DNA of 64,000 bases, taken from the NCBI GenBank assembly GCA_039795895.1, contig JBDKKW010000001.1:62001-126000 (forward strand), in the 5' to 3' direction. The notes beneath the pieces were generated by a model. That model was given only the letters and a program-made list of their open reading frames with translations. It had not been told where the DNA came from and ran no database searches. The first letter of the stretch is position 1, and each line of letters opens with the position of its first letter. A program made the position numbers and the translations under genes. Source of the stretch: JBBTSQ01 sp039795895. Its GTDB lineage: Bacteria; Patescibacteriota; Minisyncoccia; Phycocordibacterales; JBAYGS01. Of this stretch, positions 1-8,144 are shown piece by piece.

Positions 1-44
1 GCAGTGCGAGAGGCAAATCCCTCCCTATGTTATACTTTTCTCAT

Positions 45-1187
45 ATGAAAATTTCAAAAATCGCTATCATTTGTATCCTAGGTATTCTTGCTATTGGGCT
101 TGGTGGATATATGGCATTTAAAAAGATGACAGTGGATGCTATTGGTTGGAAGACCTATACAAACTCAAAATACGGATTTGAAATCAATTATCCTTCTGAC
201 TATACTCTTGCTGATACACCAGGAGTAAATACTGGTGGTCTGAATCGAGACCAGTACGAAGCGACTCCGTTCCCTTTGCCACTACCACGAATTGTAAACT
301 TTTCTGCCAAAAAAGAAGCGTATCTTGATGATGCGGGTCTCACTATTTTTGCAGACACGGCTATGGGTAATAAAAATGCATGTCTAAAAACAGGTGAGGG
401 CAAAGATATTGTGCAGACCAAAGAAATCAATGGAAATATTTTCTATGTTGTCTCAGACAAGGTGGGTGACGCTGCAATGGGTGGACAGCGAGGGCAATTT
501 AGTGAGTATCGCATCGTTCATAACAATACCTGTTATCTTATCGAGTCTCATGTGTCTTGGCATATTGTCGGGTACGGTGGATATATTAATACCGGTGTGT
601 CTGACGCGACACCAGAGCAAACCAAAGCGCAACAAGATAGCATTTCGAAACATACCAAGCTACTTGATACACTGCTTTCAACTTTTGTCTTTGTTGGATC
701 AGAAACGTATCAAACAAAGAATACGTTAAAAACATATCGGGATGAAAAGTATGGATTTGAATTTATGTACCCAGACACATACACCCTCAAGCAGAGTGTT
801 ATTGATGTTGGTAATGGGTCAGGGCGTACATTAGTGGTTGATTTTGATGATATTCGGAATGTGTCCACCTCCCTCAAGATCAATGCTGGTTTGTACAAAC
901 CTTCAGAATGTAATGTTCCTGTGAATGGTCCTTCGTATACTAAAACCACTGTGGTGAATGGTATTCAGTTTTATACCGGAAATTCAGGGGATCGTGGTAT
1001 GGGCATGGCACTTGATCAAGAGGGGTATTCGGTGGTACACAACGGGGTGTGTTATCAGATTAATCTTGATATGGGATATCTGAGGTCTGCTGATGGTTCA
1101 TATGCGGAGAATTTTGATAAGGCAAAAGTGGAAGAAGTATTTAAAAAGATAATGACTACATTTACGTTTGTTTCCGCAAAAAATTAG
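45..1187 (+). CDS. Membrane-anchored protein with duplicated domain, unknown function
   Basis: 380 residues. Residues about 4-25 form one hydrophobic helix, so the rest is probably outside the cell. The exported part holds two copies of one domain, opening with YGFEINYPSDYTL near residue 43 and YGFEFMYPDTYTL near residue 235. This opening recalls PsbP-like small exported domains common in CPR genomes, an inference from pattern only. I chose ATG 45 over ATG 27 because TATACT (31-36) lies 8 nt before it and overlaps the earlier ATG, as expected for a leaderless mRNA. Convergent with the next gene across a shared hairpin. Confidence 0.75.
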   Translation: MKISKIAIICILGILAIGLGGYMAFKKMTVDAIGWKTYTNSKYGFEINYPSDYTLADTPGVNTGGLNRDQYEATPFPLPLPRIVNFSAKKEAYLDDAGLTIFADTAMGNKNACLKTGEGKDIVQTKEINGNIFYVVSDKVGDAAMGGQRGQFSEYRIVHNNTCYLIESHVSWHIVGYGGYINTGVSDATPEQTKAQQDSISKHTKLLDTLLSTFVFVGSETYQTKNTLKTYRDEKYGFEFMYPDTYTLKQSVIDVGNGSGRTLVVDFDDIRNVSTSLKINAGLYKPSECNVPVNGPSYTKTTVVNGIQFYTGNSGDRGMGMALDQEGYSVVHNGVCYQINLDMGYLRSADGSYAENFDKAKVEEVFKKIMTTFTFVSAKN

Positions 1188-1197
1188 TTATAGTAAA

Positions 1198-1226
1198 AAC
1201 TCCCCAACGCGGTGCGCTGGGGAGTT
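1198..1226. terminator. Bidirectional hairpin terminator
   Basis: AACTCCCCA (1198-1206) pairs with TGGGGAGTT (1218-1226) between two convergent genes, with A/T runs on both sides. Confidence 0.75.
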
Positions 1227-1240
1227 TATGTAAAGTGAAA

Positions 1241-1822
1241 TTACTTCAGGAAGCCGAGCATACCACCAATTTCCTGGAGGAGGTCGATGGGTCCACCAAA
1301 GATCCGTCGGTCAGTTTGGAGTTGATCCATAAAGACTTCGCGCGGAGCGGCGTAGATGACGATGTCGTTGTGGAGGACAATGCTGTAGAGTGAATCCCAG
1401 CCGACCGTCGTGGTCACCTTCTTGTTCATATAAATACGATCACTTGTGACGGTCAGATCCTTGTAGGGGATTTGGTAAAGTGTGTAGCTATTGAACTCAG
1501 GTAGGCGTTTGTCGAATCCGACATTGCCGTCGATGGCGTTACGAAACACATCGGGACCAAAGAGCTCACGAAAAGCAGGCACGCCAGTAAATTTCTGGAC
1601 GTTGCGACTTTTGAGGTCAAATCCGGCCCATTCGAGGTCTGTCAGAGTGGTCTTGCCACGCACGATACCTTCGAATTTTTCTTTCAGGACCTGTCGGTCG
1701 TTCGAGAACATTCCCGTCTTGTTGCGATCCAGCTTGGTACGTTTACGGGCTGATTCACAGCCAGTACCAAGGGTGAGAATGAAGAGACTGCACAGTGCTA
1801 CTGCCACAATACGTGATTTCAT
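1241..1822 (-). CDS. Predicted lipoprotein, unknown function
   Basis: 193 residues. A basic N-terminus, a hydrophobic core and the lipobox LTLGTGC (Cys22) indicate export and lipid attachment at the cell membrane. The mature part is mixed and soluble-looking, with no motif I recognise. The start is supported by TAGGAG a few bases upstream on the minus strand, so the gene belongs to the Shine-Dalgarno class of this window. It lies downstream of alr in the same direction, but the alr terminator lies close to its promoter region, so it is probably expressed separately. Confidence 0.7.
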   Translation of the reverse strand: MKSRIVAVALCSLFILTLGTGCESARKRTKLDRNKTGMFSNDRQVLKEKFEGIVRGKTTLTDLEWAGFDLKSRNVQKFTGVPAFRELFGPDVFRNAIDGNVGFDKRLPEFNSYTLYQIPYKDLTVTSDRIYMNKKVTTTVGWDSLYSIVLHNDIVIYAAPREVFMDQLQTDRRIFGGPIDLLQEIGGMLGFLK

Positions 1823-1930
1823 ACTAGGCTCCTAAACGCTTGAAAACGAACTATTCCATATATAAGCGTACTCCTTCCGTACCCCCTGTCAACGCACATA
1901 AAAACAGTGTCATTTTGAGTAAAATAGTCA

Positions 1931-1967
1931 AAAAGCCCAGAAAATCGTTGCGATTTTCTGGGCTTTT
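1931..1967 (-). terminator. Terminator after alr
   Basis: A 17-bp perfect stem with loop TTG; arms are AAAAGCCCAGAAAATCG and its complement, flanked by A/T. Confidence 0.85.
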
Positions 1968-1972
1968 CTGTA

Positions 1973-3121
1973 TTACGCCACCACCACTCTCCGCAACTGT
2001 TCTGGAATATGAATGAAGATCTCGTACGGGCTGGTCTCGCACAGTTTGGCAATATGCTCAGCGGAGTTTGGCGCGTTTCGGTCGGTACCGATTACGGTAA
2101 CAAGGTCATTAAGTTTTGGATTCGGTACAGCACCAATGTCGATTGTGGTGATATTCATGCTGACCCTACCGACGATCGGACATGGAACGTCTTTGATATA
2201 TACAACTCCTTTGTTGGTGAGTCGCTTGTCCACACCCTCGTAGTAGCCAGCGGGAATGGTACCAATCAACATATCTTTTGGTGCGGTGAAGAGGAGTTCG
2301 TACCCAATATTTTCTCCTTTTTTCACGTGCTTAATATTTCCTAATACGGCATGGAGTGAGAGGACTGGTTTGAAGGCAAGTGATTGTCCGAGCTTGGTGT
2401 GTAGGGCGAAGCCATAAAGACCAAGACCCGAACGAGAGACATTGGCGTCAATCTTGCTGTTGTAGTAGTTACCACTGGTAGCAGAGATGTGCCAGTACGT
2501 AAGCTTTGGAAACGATTTTTTGACAGTGATTACTGTTGCGTTCCAGAGATGGATTTGTTTTTCTGTAAAATGAGGATCGTCATTTGATGCGTCAGCGAAG
2601 TGCGAGCAGATACCTTCGAGGCGAATATAAGGATTACTTTGGATCAGTGCAATTGCTTCGGTGATCTCGCGGTACAAAATTCCCTGGCGATGCATACCGG
2701 TGTCGATTTTGAGATGAAAGGTGGTCGGGCGAGTGATTTTTGTTGCGAGGTCTTCAAGCTCAATAATACTCGTGATAGTGAACGCAATATTTTTCAGATG
2801 GTTTGCAAGAATATTTTTGGTGTGGGTGTAGCCCATAATCAAAATTGGCGAAGTGATGTCTTCGTTGCGAAGCATTAGTGCCTCATAGTATGAGTCCACA
2901 ACCAAAAAGGGGACTGATTGGGTGTCTAGAATTTCTGCGACCGCCACCAAGCCATGACCGTAGGCATTACTCTTGAGCATCGGGGCTACTCCTCTTTGCG
3001 GAGCAATCTTTCTGAGTTCGGCGAGGTTGTGAAGCAGGGCACTTTTCGAAATATGCACCTCAATCAGAGGTTCATATGGGTGATATGACTTGCGAAGATA
3101 GCGAAAGATACGACGAAACAT
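1973..3121 (-). CDS. alr: Alanine racemase
   Basis: 382 residues, normal length. It interconverts L- and D-alanine with PLP in the cytoplasm and so supplies D-Ala for peptidoglycan. The PLP lysine is in PMLKSNAYGHG (Lys50). The C-terminal barrel carries GYYEG, holding the second catalytic Tyr, and GRVSMN. The first 20 residues are basic and not part of the fold. Single gene; no ddl or mur gene is adjacent. ATG 3121 is the only sensible start, and no clear Shine-Dalgarno precedes it. Confidence 0.95.
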   Translation of the reverse strand: MFRRIFRYLRKSYHPYEPLIEVHISKSALLHNLAELRKIAPQRGVAPMLKSNAYGHGLVAVAEILDTQSVPFLVVDSYYEALMLRNEDITSPILIMGYTHTKNILANHLKNIAFTITSIIELEDLATKITRPTTFHLKIDTGMHRQGILYREITEAIALIQSNPYIRLEGICSHFADASNDDPHFTEKQIHLWNATVITVKKSFPKLTYWHISATSGNYYNSKIDANVSRSGLGLYGFALHTKLGQSLAFKPVLSLHAVLGNIKHVKKGENIGYELLFTAPKDMLIGTIPAGYYEGVDKRLTNKGVVYIKDVPCPIVGRVSMNITTIDIGAVPNPKLNDLVTVIGTDRNAPNSAEHIAKLCETSPYEIFIHIPEQLRRVVVA

Positions 3122-3188
3122 AGATACCGACAGTTTAGCATAAGTTAGTTAGATTTCTATTAGTTTTTATGGACTAGTCTGGGAGTAC

Positions 3189-3217
3189 TTGACATATATC
3201 AATATTGGGTATATAAT
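3189..3217 (+). promoter_or_regulatory. Consensus sigma70-type promoter
   Basis: TTGACA (3189-3194), 17-bp spacer, TATAAT (3212-3217). It drives the two secreted/membrane unknowns that follow. The transcript starts near 3224 and has a small hairpin AGGGCAGAAAGCCCT in its leader. Confidence 0.85.
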
Positions 3218-3288
3218 CGTCGACAGAACGAAATAGGGCAGAAAGCCCTGTTTTTCTTTGAAAATCAACCAAAAACGCAGTTAATCCT

Positions 3289-3585
3289 ATGCAAACGAAA
3301 CATCCTGTGGTAGTTCAACGGAGCTACTTTGTTCTGGTCATGGCCTTTATTGTCGGTTTCCTTCTCCTCGCCGTCTTTATCAAGGTGGCGTGGAAGATGA
3401 AAAAGGATAAGGAGCAAGTCGCTCCGGTTACACCTCTCAAGGTGATGCCGACCACTGTGCCGGCGCACCAAGATCGCATTGTCCTCAACAAGGACGATGG
3501 TTCGGTCGTCGTCCGGACAAGCTTTTCGTTTGAGGTAGCCAAAGGGACCAATCATGGTCCTGCTGTCATACCTCAGTCGAAGTAA
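3289..3585 (+). CDS. Small single-pass membrane protein
   Basis: 98 residues. A hydrophobic helix spans about residues 12-33, followed by a basic KMKKDK stop-transfer segment and a Pro/Val/Thr-rich tail. Positive-inside reasoning leaves the tail orientation unclear. No domain is recognised. It lies 42 nt before the next gene on the same transcript from the strong promoter at 3189-3217. The leader is about 65 nt and no strong Shine-Dalgarno is visible before ATG 3289. Confidence 0.6.
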   Translation: MQTKHPVVVQRSYFVLVMAFIVGFLLLAVFIKVAWKMKKDKEQVAPVTPLKVMPTTVPAHQDRIVLNKDDGSVVVRTSFSFEVAKGTNHGPAVIPQSK

Positions 3586-3627
3586 CTGCGGTAAACCAAA
3601 ACAAAAGCAAAGACAGAAAGCAAACGT

Positions 3628-4626
3628 ATGAAAAAAATGAATGGTCTCCTCTGGGCCTTGGTCGCGATGATCCTGTGCGTGTTCAATCTCAACCTCAACG
3701 CCGCCCAAGGCTTTGATGGTTCGATGATTGCCGGTTCGGACAACCTGCGCAACTACGCGTTGAAGCAGGTCAAGCGCGGCTTTATCTCCCTGTCGTCCAT
3801 CAGCATGGACTACACCTACAAGGGTGGCGTCACCTCCGCTGAAGTGGTGGGTGATTATGCCGAGGAGGTGCTCGCGAAACTTGGGGCTGTGGAGTTTGTC
3901 TTCCGGCTCACCAATCCTGATGACGCGGTGAATGGATATCTGTATCTGTATGACGCGAACAACAACTTGTTGTTCTACGGTTCTACTCAGTTTAAATTGG
4001 CAGATCTTGCCAATGGTAAACCGAAATACAGTATCTGGATCCAAGAAATCCCGCTTTCGACCGGTGTTGTGTCGGCAGAAGTGTTGGCGCTCAATCCGGA
4101 TGGCACTACTGGTGGCCAAGTGAATCGCCTGCGTGTGAATGATAACGGCCAACTCCTCTTTCAGCCGTGGATGGCTGGAGTGGGTAATGGTCTCCTTGTA
4201 GTTAAATACAAGGACGGGGATGTGCTCACCTACCGGTTGGCTAATCCTGAGAATGAATCCACTCCAAGCGTTTCGAGCGAGAGCTCTGAATTCTCGATCC
4301 AAGGGCACTATGTGTTCAAGGATCCGAGTCCGCGGAAAATCAAAATTCTTGCCCTTTGGGATCGGCCGACAGTCTTCCTTGAGTTGACTGTCGAAAGTCC
4401 GATGAGTATTGAATTTGATATTGCCGGCGTTATCCAGAAGGGTTCTGAAATTCAGTTTGAGCGCCCTACTGCGATTATTGCTGAGGGGTGGTCGGTGAAG
4501 CTGTTCCAGGATGTCACTACGAATATGGCTCTTCCTAAGGGCAAATATCGTTTCAAGTTTCAGTGGAAGGAGTTTGGCAGTCCCGGACTGCTCTACACTG
4601 GGCCGAGCGACAATGGGAAGGGTTGA
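3628..4626 (+). CDS. Secreted protein, unknown function
   Basis: 332 residues with a clear signal peptide (residues 1-26, ending NLNAAQG). The mature chain is rich in beta-type sequence and has no cysteine pattern or anchor, so it is probably released or peripherally bound. I recognise no domain. GC content is higher than in the AT-rich neighbours. A weak AGAAAG precedes the ATG. It is second in a two-gene transcript and is followed at once by a strong terminator. A long minus-strand frame over 3265-4308 is only a shadow. Confidence 0.7.
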   Translation: MKKMNGLLWALVAMILCVFNLNLNAAQGFDGSMIAGSDNLRNYALKQVKRGFISLSSISMDYTYKGGVTSAEVVGDYAEEVLAKLGAVEFVFRLTNPDDAVNGYLYLYDANNNLLFYGSTQFKLADLANGKPKYSIWIQEIPLSTGVVSAEVLALNPDGTTGGQVNRLRVNDNGQLLFQPWMAGVGNGLLVVKYKDGDVLTYRLANPENESTPSVSSESSEFSIQGHYVFKDPSPRKIKILALWDRPTVFLELTVESPMSIEFDIAGVIQKGSEIQFERPTAIIAEGWSVKLFQDVTTNMALPKGKYRFKFQWKEFGSPGLLYTGPSDNGKG

Positions 4627-4643
4627 TTCTGTTCTTTAACGCA

Positions 4644-4673
4644 GCGCGTGTCCGCACAGGACACGCGCTTTTC
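4644..4673 (+). terminator. Strong terminator
   Basis: GCGCGTGTCC (4644-4653) pairs with GGACACGCGC (4659-4668), followed by TTTTC. Confidence 0.9.
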
Positions 4674-4727
4674 TATTTCCCAATTTTCCCTACATTAAGT
4701 CTGATTATGTAGCTGGAAAATTGAGGA

Positions 4728-4755
4728 CCCAGCACCTTTCGGGAAAGGTGCTGGG
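4728..4755. repeat. Hairpin shared with 49256-49290
   Basis: CCCAGCACCTTTC and its exact complement around a 2-nt spacer. The same arms form the terminator at 49256-49290. Here no T run follows; instead TATACT and an ATG (4771) follow. Confidence 0.7.
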
Positions 4756-4789
4756 TGGAGTGGTTATACTATGAAGAAGAACTTGGTCA

Positions 4790-5125
4790 CAACTCTCGCC
4801 TCGTCGTCACTCGGCGAGGTCGCGAAGCCTCCGCCGGCACGATTTACTAATCGCCCATTCGCGGTTTCGCTTACTAGCGAAACATCGCTCCGCTTTTCAA
4901 GTCTCTCACGGAGTCGCGTTCAGCGACTCCTTCCCGGCACAACCTCGCTAACGCTTGTTTTGTGCCGGGAGACGCTTGGTCACAAGTTGTTTTTTTTGCC
5001 GTCGCTCAAAAACACTTGCGACCCCGCCTCGTACCGCTTGTTGCTACAAGCGGTTGACTCCGGCTTTCAAGTCTCTCGCGCAGGCAAAATCGTTTGCCTG
5101 CTTCCCATCACTTCGCTACGCTTTG
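4790..5125. repeat. Tandem hairpin cluster made from tRNA-Leu 3' sequence
   Basis: About 335 bp without a credible gene. Two units (4886-4971 and 5056-5133, the second running into the tRNA) share a backbone: TTCAAGTCTCTC, then a hairpin, then TCCC, then a GCTAACGC/GCTACGC spacer, then TTGTGCCGGGAG. The hairpins differ: GGAGTCGC/GCGACTCC in one, GCAGGCAAA/TTTGCCTGC in the other. TTCAAGTCTCTC is the inverted T-arm sequence of the adjacent tRNA-Leu. Further small hairpins are CTCGCC/GGCGAG, CGATT/AATCG, GTTTCGCT/AGCGAAAC, CTTG/CAAG, GTCGC/GCGAC and ACCGCTTG/CAAGCGGT. A 127-codon frame (4771-5154) crosses it but looks like a by-product of the repeats. Confidence 0.75.
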
Positions 5126-5208
5126 TGCCGGGAGAGAGACTTGAACTCTCATGACATTGCTGTCGATCGATTTTGAGTCGATTGCGTCTACCATTCCGCC
5201 ATCCCGGC
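5126..5208 (-). tRNA. tRNA-Leu (anticodon CAA)
   Basis: 83 nt. The acceptor stem GCCGGGA pairs with TCCCGGC. The anticodon stem ATCGA/TCGAT encloses loop CTCAAAA with anticodon CAA. There is a long variable arm typical of class II tRNA, and the T loop is GTTCAAGTC. CCA is not encoded. Confidence 0.93.
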
Positions 5209-5275
5209 ATTACTACCTGGTACTCTAACGTAAAATCAGCAAGATTACAATTACTTTGTTTGCTGTTAGTGCTAT

Positions 5276-5500
5276 TTGACAGATATGTTTGCTTATGTAT
5301 AATTATCCTAGACTTGCAAATGGGAGATTTGGTCTCAAATAAATCTCTCAACACACGGAAGAACGCTTTGCGTTGTGTCTTTTTGTAAGGGGCTAGATTT
5401 TGTCTTTCCTGACTCTGGCGCGCTGTAGTTTGAGCTATTGAAAGTATGCTCATTCGTTCAGCACTTTCAAGGATAACACTGACCATGTTATCCTTTTTTT
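5276..5500 (+). ncRNA. Candidate small RNA or attenuated leader before miaA
   Basis: TTGACA (5276-5281), 16-bp spacer, TATAAT (5298-5303), so transcription starts near 5310. The RNA can form GAGATTT/AAATCTC, AACGC/GCGTT, TTGAAAGT/ACTTTCAA (5433-5470) and finally GGATAACA/TGTTATCC plus seven T (5471-5500). This last hairpin is a textbook terminator whose T run ends at the base before the miaA ATG. It is either a terminated RNA of about 190 nt or a leader that attenuates miaA. Confidence 0.55.
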
Positions 5501-6397
5501 ATGTCAGTTAAACCCAAAATCATCGTCATCCTCGGTCCCACCGCAGTCGGAAAAAGCGACTTGGCTGTTGTCCTTGCTCGAAAATATAATGGCGAAGTTA
5601 TTTCAGCTGACTCTCGTCAGGTGTACGGAGGTCTCGATATTGGTACCGGCAAAATTACGGTTGAAGAAATGCAAGGTGTCCCGCACCATCTACTTGATGT
5701 TGCTGATCCACAAACCGTATTTACTGTGGAGCACTACAAAAAGCTCGCACAAAAAGCAATCATCGATATCGTAAAACGAGGGAAAGTACCAATCATCTGC
5801 GGAGGTACCGGTTTTTATATTCATTATCTCATCGACGATGTGTCGATTGTTGATGTCCCTCCAAACAAAGCTTTGCGAACCGAGCTTTCAAAGAAGTCTG
5901 TTGAAGCACTTTTTGAAATGTTGGAAGACCTTGACCCTGATCGAGCGGAGAATATTGATAGACAAAATCCAGTGCGATTGATTCGGGCGATTGAGATTGC
6001 AACAGAGCTTGGTAAGGTGCCGAAAGTGGAGACCAACGCGCCGTATGAGGTGCTTCAGATTGGTATTGATGCACCCGACGACTTACTTAAAGAAAAGATT
6101 AAAATTCGTCTTGAAAAAAGATTGGCCAGTGGAATGGTGGCAGAAGTCGAAGGTTTGATTGCGAAAGGGGTGAGCTTTGAGCGACTGTTTAGTTTGGGAC
6201 TTGAATATCGATATGTTTCTCAATACCTCAAAAAAGAAATCACTGAAGCCGAAATGAAAGAGCGATTATTTTTTGCCATTTGGCACTACGTGAAGCGTCA
6301 ACGCGCGTGGTTTAAAAGAGATAAAAGAATTGTGTGGTGTTCTCTGGTTGATATGAAATTGATTGAAGAGACCATGGGAAAATTCTTGGGATTGTGA
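5501..6397 (+). CDS. miaA: tRNA dimethylallyltransferase
   Basis: 298 residues, normal length. It transfers the dimethylallyl group from DMAPP to A37 of tRNAs reading UNN codons. Visible motifs are the P-loop GPTAVGKS (residues 12-19), DSRQVYGGLDIGTGK, GGTGFYI and the late KRQRAWFKRD segment. The ATG directly follows a terminator-like hairpin with a T run, so its transcription may depend on read-through. The gene ends in TGA. It sits between tRNA-Leu (a predicted substrate class) and tRNA-Trp (also a substrate class), 15 nt before the latter. Confidence 0.95.
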   Translation: MSVKPKIIVILGPTAVGKSDLAVVLARKYNGEVISADSRQVYGGLDIGTGKITVEEMQGVPHHLLDVADPQTVFTVEHYKKLAQKAIIDIVKRGKVPIICGGTGFYIHYLIDDVSIVDVPPNKALRTELSKKSVEALFEMLEDLDPDRAENIDRQNPVRLIRAIEIATELGKVPKVETNAPYEVLQIGIDAPDDLLKEKIKIRLEKRLASGMVAEVEGLIAKGVSFERLFSLGLEYRYVSQYLKKEITEAEMKERLFFAIWHYVKRQRAWFKRDKRIVWCSLVDMKLIEETMGKFLGL

Positions 6398-6412
6398 TAG
6401 GATGCCTGTGTT

Positions 6413-6484
6413 GGGCCTGTAGTTTCAATGGTAAAACATCGCACTCCAAACGCGAGGTTCCCAGTTCGAGTCTGGGCGGGCCCG
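6413..6484 (+). tRNA. tRNA-Trp (anticodon CCA)
   Basis: 72 nt. The acceptor stem GGGCCTG pairs with CGGGCCC and loop CTCCAAA carries anticodon CCA. The last anticodon-stem pair is A-C. The T loop is GTTCGAGTC. No CCA end is encoded. It probably shares a transcript with miaA. Confidence 0.92.
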
Positions 6485-6501
6485 CAGTGAACTTTTTAAA
6501 T

Positions 6502-6537
6502 AATAAAAATACCCGCCGTACGGCGGGTATTTTTATT
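6502..6537. terminator. Bidirectional terminator
   Basis: A 16-bp perfect stem (arms AATAAAAATACCCGCC and complement, loop GTAC) serves tRNA-Trp on one side and rpmG on the other. Confidence 0.88.
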
Positions 6538-6694
6538 ATTTCTTTCCTTCTTTGTGGGTAGTAGCTTTCTTACACCATTTGCAAAACTTCTTGAGCTCGA
6601 TTTTGCGCTCAACTTTCTTTTTGTTCTTGCGACTCCAGTAGTTTGTTCGCTTACATTTTGAGCAGGCGAGTCTGATGAGTTGATCTTGAGACAT
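6536..6694 (-). CDS. rpmG: 50S ribosomal protein bL33
   Basis: 52 residues starting MSQDQLIRLACSKCKRTNYW. Two CxxC pairs (CSKC and CKWC) form the zinc ribbon of the Cys-containing bL33 type. It is a small basic protein of the large ribosomal subunit near the E site. I chose ATG 6694 rather than an upstream ATG because family members begin just before the first CxxC. The promoter is at 6754-6782, leaving a leader of about 50 nt. Convergent with tRNA-Trp. Confidence 0.9.
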   Translation of the reverse strand: MSQDQLIRLACSKCKRTNYWSRKNKKKVERKIELKKFCKWCKKATTHKEGKK

Positions 6695-6753
6695 AGTAAT
6701 TTTGGTAGTAGGTTGGCGTCGGAATCGAAATTGTTGATTTAGACGTGGGTGCA

Positions 6754-6782
6754 ATTGTAGCAAATCTCTGGAATCTGCGCAA
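6754..6782 (-). promoter_or_regulatory. Promoter of rpmG
   Basis: Minus strand: TTGCGC (6782-6777), 17-bp spacer, TACAAT (6759-6754). Confidence 0.6.
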
Positions 6783-6870
6783 GTCAGTGTATTTATGGGG
6801 GAATTTGTGCACTTGTGTACTTTTGGAGTGTGCTAGAATAGATAAATATTAGTAAATCAGCGATTTTCAC

Positions 6871-7977
6871 ATGGTTCAATTTTTCAGCAATTCAATATTT
6901 TGGGTCGAAGTCGAGAAAATTCGACCAAACCCATTTCAGCCACGCCGTGAGTTTGAGCAGGCACGTCTCAATGATCTCTCCGAATCCATCCGTCAGTACG
7001 GTATTCTCCAGCCTCTCGTGGTCACTCGAAAAGAGTCACTCAAAGGGGATGAGGGTCTTGAGGTGTACTACGAGCTCATTTCTGGCGAGCGCCGACTTCG
7101 TGCGTCAAAAATCGCTGGACTTAAATCGGTGCCGGTGCTGATTCGTAGTGACGAAGAGTCTGATCGAATGAAGCTTGAACTTGCGATTATTGAAAACCTC
7201 CAGCGTGAAGATTTGAATGCGGTAGATCGCGCGATTGCTTTTGATAAGCTCGCAAAAGAATTCAAACTCAATCACGGACAAATTGGTCAAAAAGTAGGGA
7301 AGAGTCGTGAGTATGTTTCCAACACCCTGCGTATTCTCCTCTTGCCACAAGAAATGCTCAACGCACTTTCAGAAGGCAAAATGTCTGAGGGGCACACTCG
7401 TCCACTCTTGATGCTCACTGATCGAAAGGAGGAGCAAGAAACGCTCTTTAAAGAAATTATGTATAAAAAGGTGACGGTGCGTGAGGCAGAGCTGATCGCT
7501 CGACGCATCGCCACTGATCGTGCGCGTAACAAAGAGTCTCTTCCTGATCCTGAAATTGCCGATATGGAACGCAAGCTCACCGAGTCACTCGGTACTCGCG
7601 TGCAGATTGAGCGAAGACAGAAAGGTGGACGGATTTCGATTGAGTATTTTTCTCCAGCCGATTTGCATCAGATTTTGGACATGATGAAGTCAAATGAAAA
7701 GCGACGAGTGGGTGATATGCTCAATCGCCACATTGCGTCAGTGCAGGGAAGTGCTCCTGTCTCTACTCCTGCTTCAGCGCAACCGGGCACACCTGTTGCT
7801 CCTACTACTGCCACTCCAGCACAAAATCAGGCGACTCCGACGGTCTCAGATGTTCCTCCGGTGGTCCCAAGTGCTATCGACGAATCTTCTGCTCCAATCG
7901 ACGACCGAACTAAAGAAGAAAAAGAGAGTGATGAGAATACAGAAGAACTCTACTCAATCAAAAACTTCAGCTTATAA
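6871..7977 (+). CDS. parB: ParB/Spo0J-type chromosome partition protein
   Basis: 368 residues. The N-terminal CTPase/ParB domain has NPFQPRREF (about residues 20-28) and GERRLRASKIAG (about 75-86). The central helix-turn-helix (about 115-190) binds parS sites. The linker from about 285 to 345 is rich in Pro, Thr, Ala and Ser. It loads on the origin region and drives segregation with ParA, which is not in this window. No canonical parS palindrome was spotted here. Its stop codon is directly followed by structured element A. Confidence 0.9.
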   Translation: MVQFFSNSIFWVEVEKIRPNPFQPRREFEQARLNDLSESIRQYGILQPLVVTRKESLKGDEGLEVYYELISGERRLRASKIAGLKSVPVLIRSDEESDRMKLELAIIENLQREDLNAVDRAIAFDKLAKEFKLNHGQIGQKVGKSREYVSNTLRILLLPQEMLNALSEGKMSEGHTRPLLMLTDRKEEQETLFKEIMYKKVTVREAELIARRIATDRARNKESLPDPEIADMERKLTESLGTRVQIERRQKGGRISIEYFSPADLHQILDMMKSNEKRRVGDMLNRHIASVQGSAPVSTPASAQPGTPVAPTTATPAQNQATPTVSDVPPVVPSAIDESSAPIDDRTKEEKESDENTEELYSIKNFSL

Positions 7978-7978
7978 T

Positions 7979-8097
7979 AATTCTAAAATCACCCCATCTG
8001 CTTTGTCGTCAGTTCCGTCCGCTCCCGCACGGTATGTCTATATACCGTTTGGTCACGGTACTCACTGGCTTCGCGCATCTGAGGTAATTTTAAAATT
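7979..8097. repeat. 3'-end structured element, copy A (after parB)
   Basis: 119 bp starting 1 nt after the parB stop. Left arm 7979-7993 pairs 13 of 15 with right arm 8083-8097. Core CATCTGCTTTGTCGTC. Inner hairpin ACGGTAT/ATACCGT (8029-8048). It groups with copy C (shared CATCTGCTTTGT and CGCATCT near the right arm). Three more copies follow ftsQ, the SWIB gene and the DEAD helicase gene. Confidence 0.8.
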
Positions 8098-8120
8098 ACC
8101 TATATATTTTTGATAAAGAA

Positions 8121-8144
8121 AATCGCCGACAAAAGTCGGCGATT
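8121..8144. terminator. Hairpin terminator between convergent genes
   Basis: AATCGCCGAC (8121-8130) pairs with GTCGGCGATT (8135-8144). Confidence 0.75.

Noticed and set aside
4771..5154. 127-codon plus-strand frame beside tRNA-Leu
   Set aside because: It runs through tandem hairpins and into the tRNA; the composition follows the repeats. A TATACT directly before its ATG is notable but not enough.
6871..7977. parS site near parB
   Set aside because: No TGTTTCACGTGAAACA-like palindrome was seen around the gene or elsewhere in the window.
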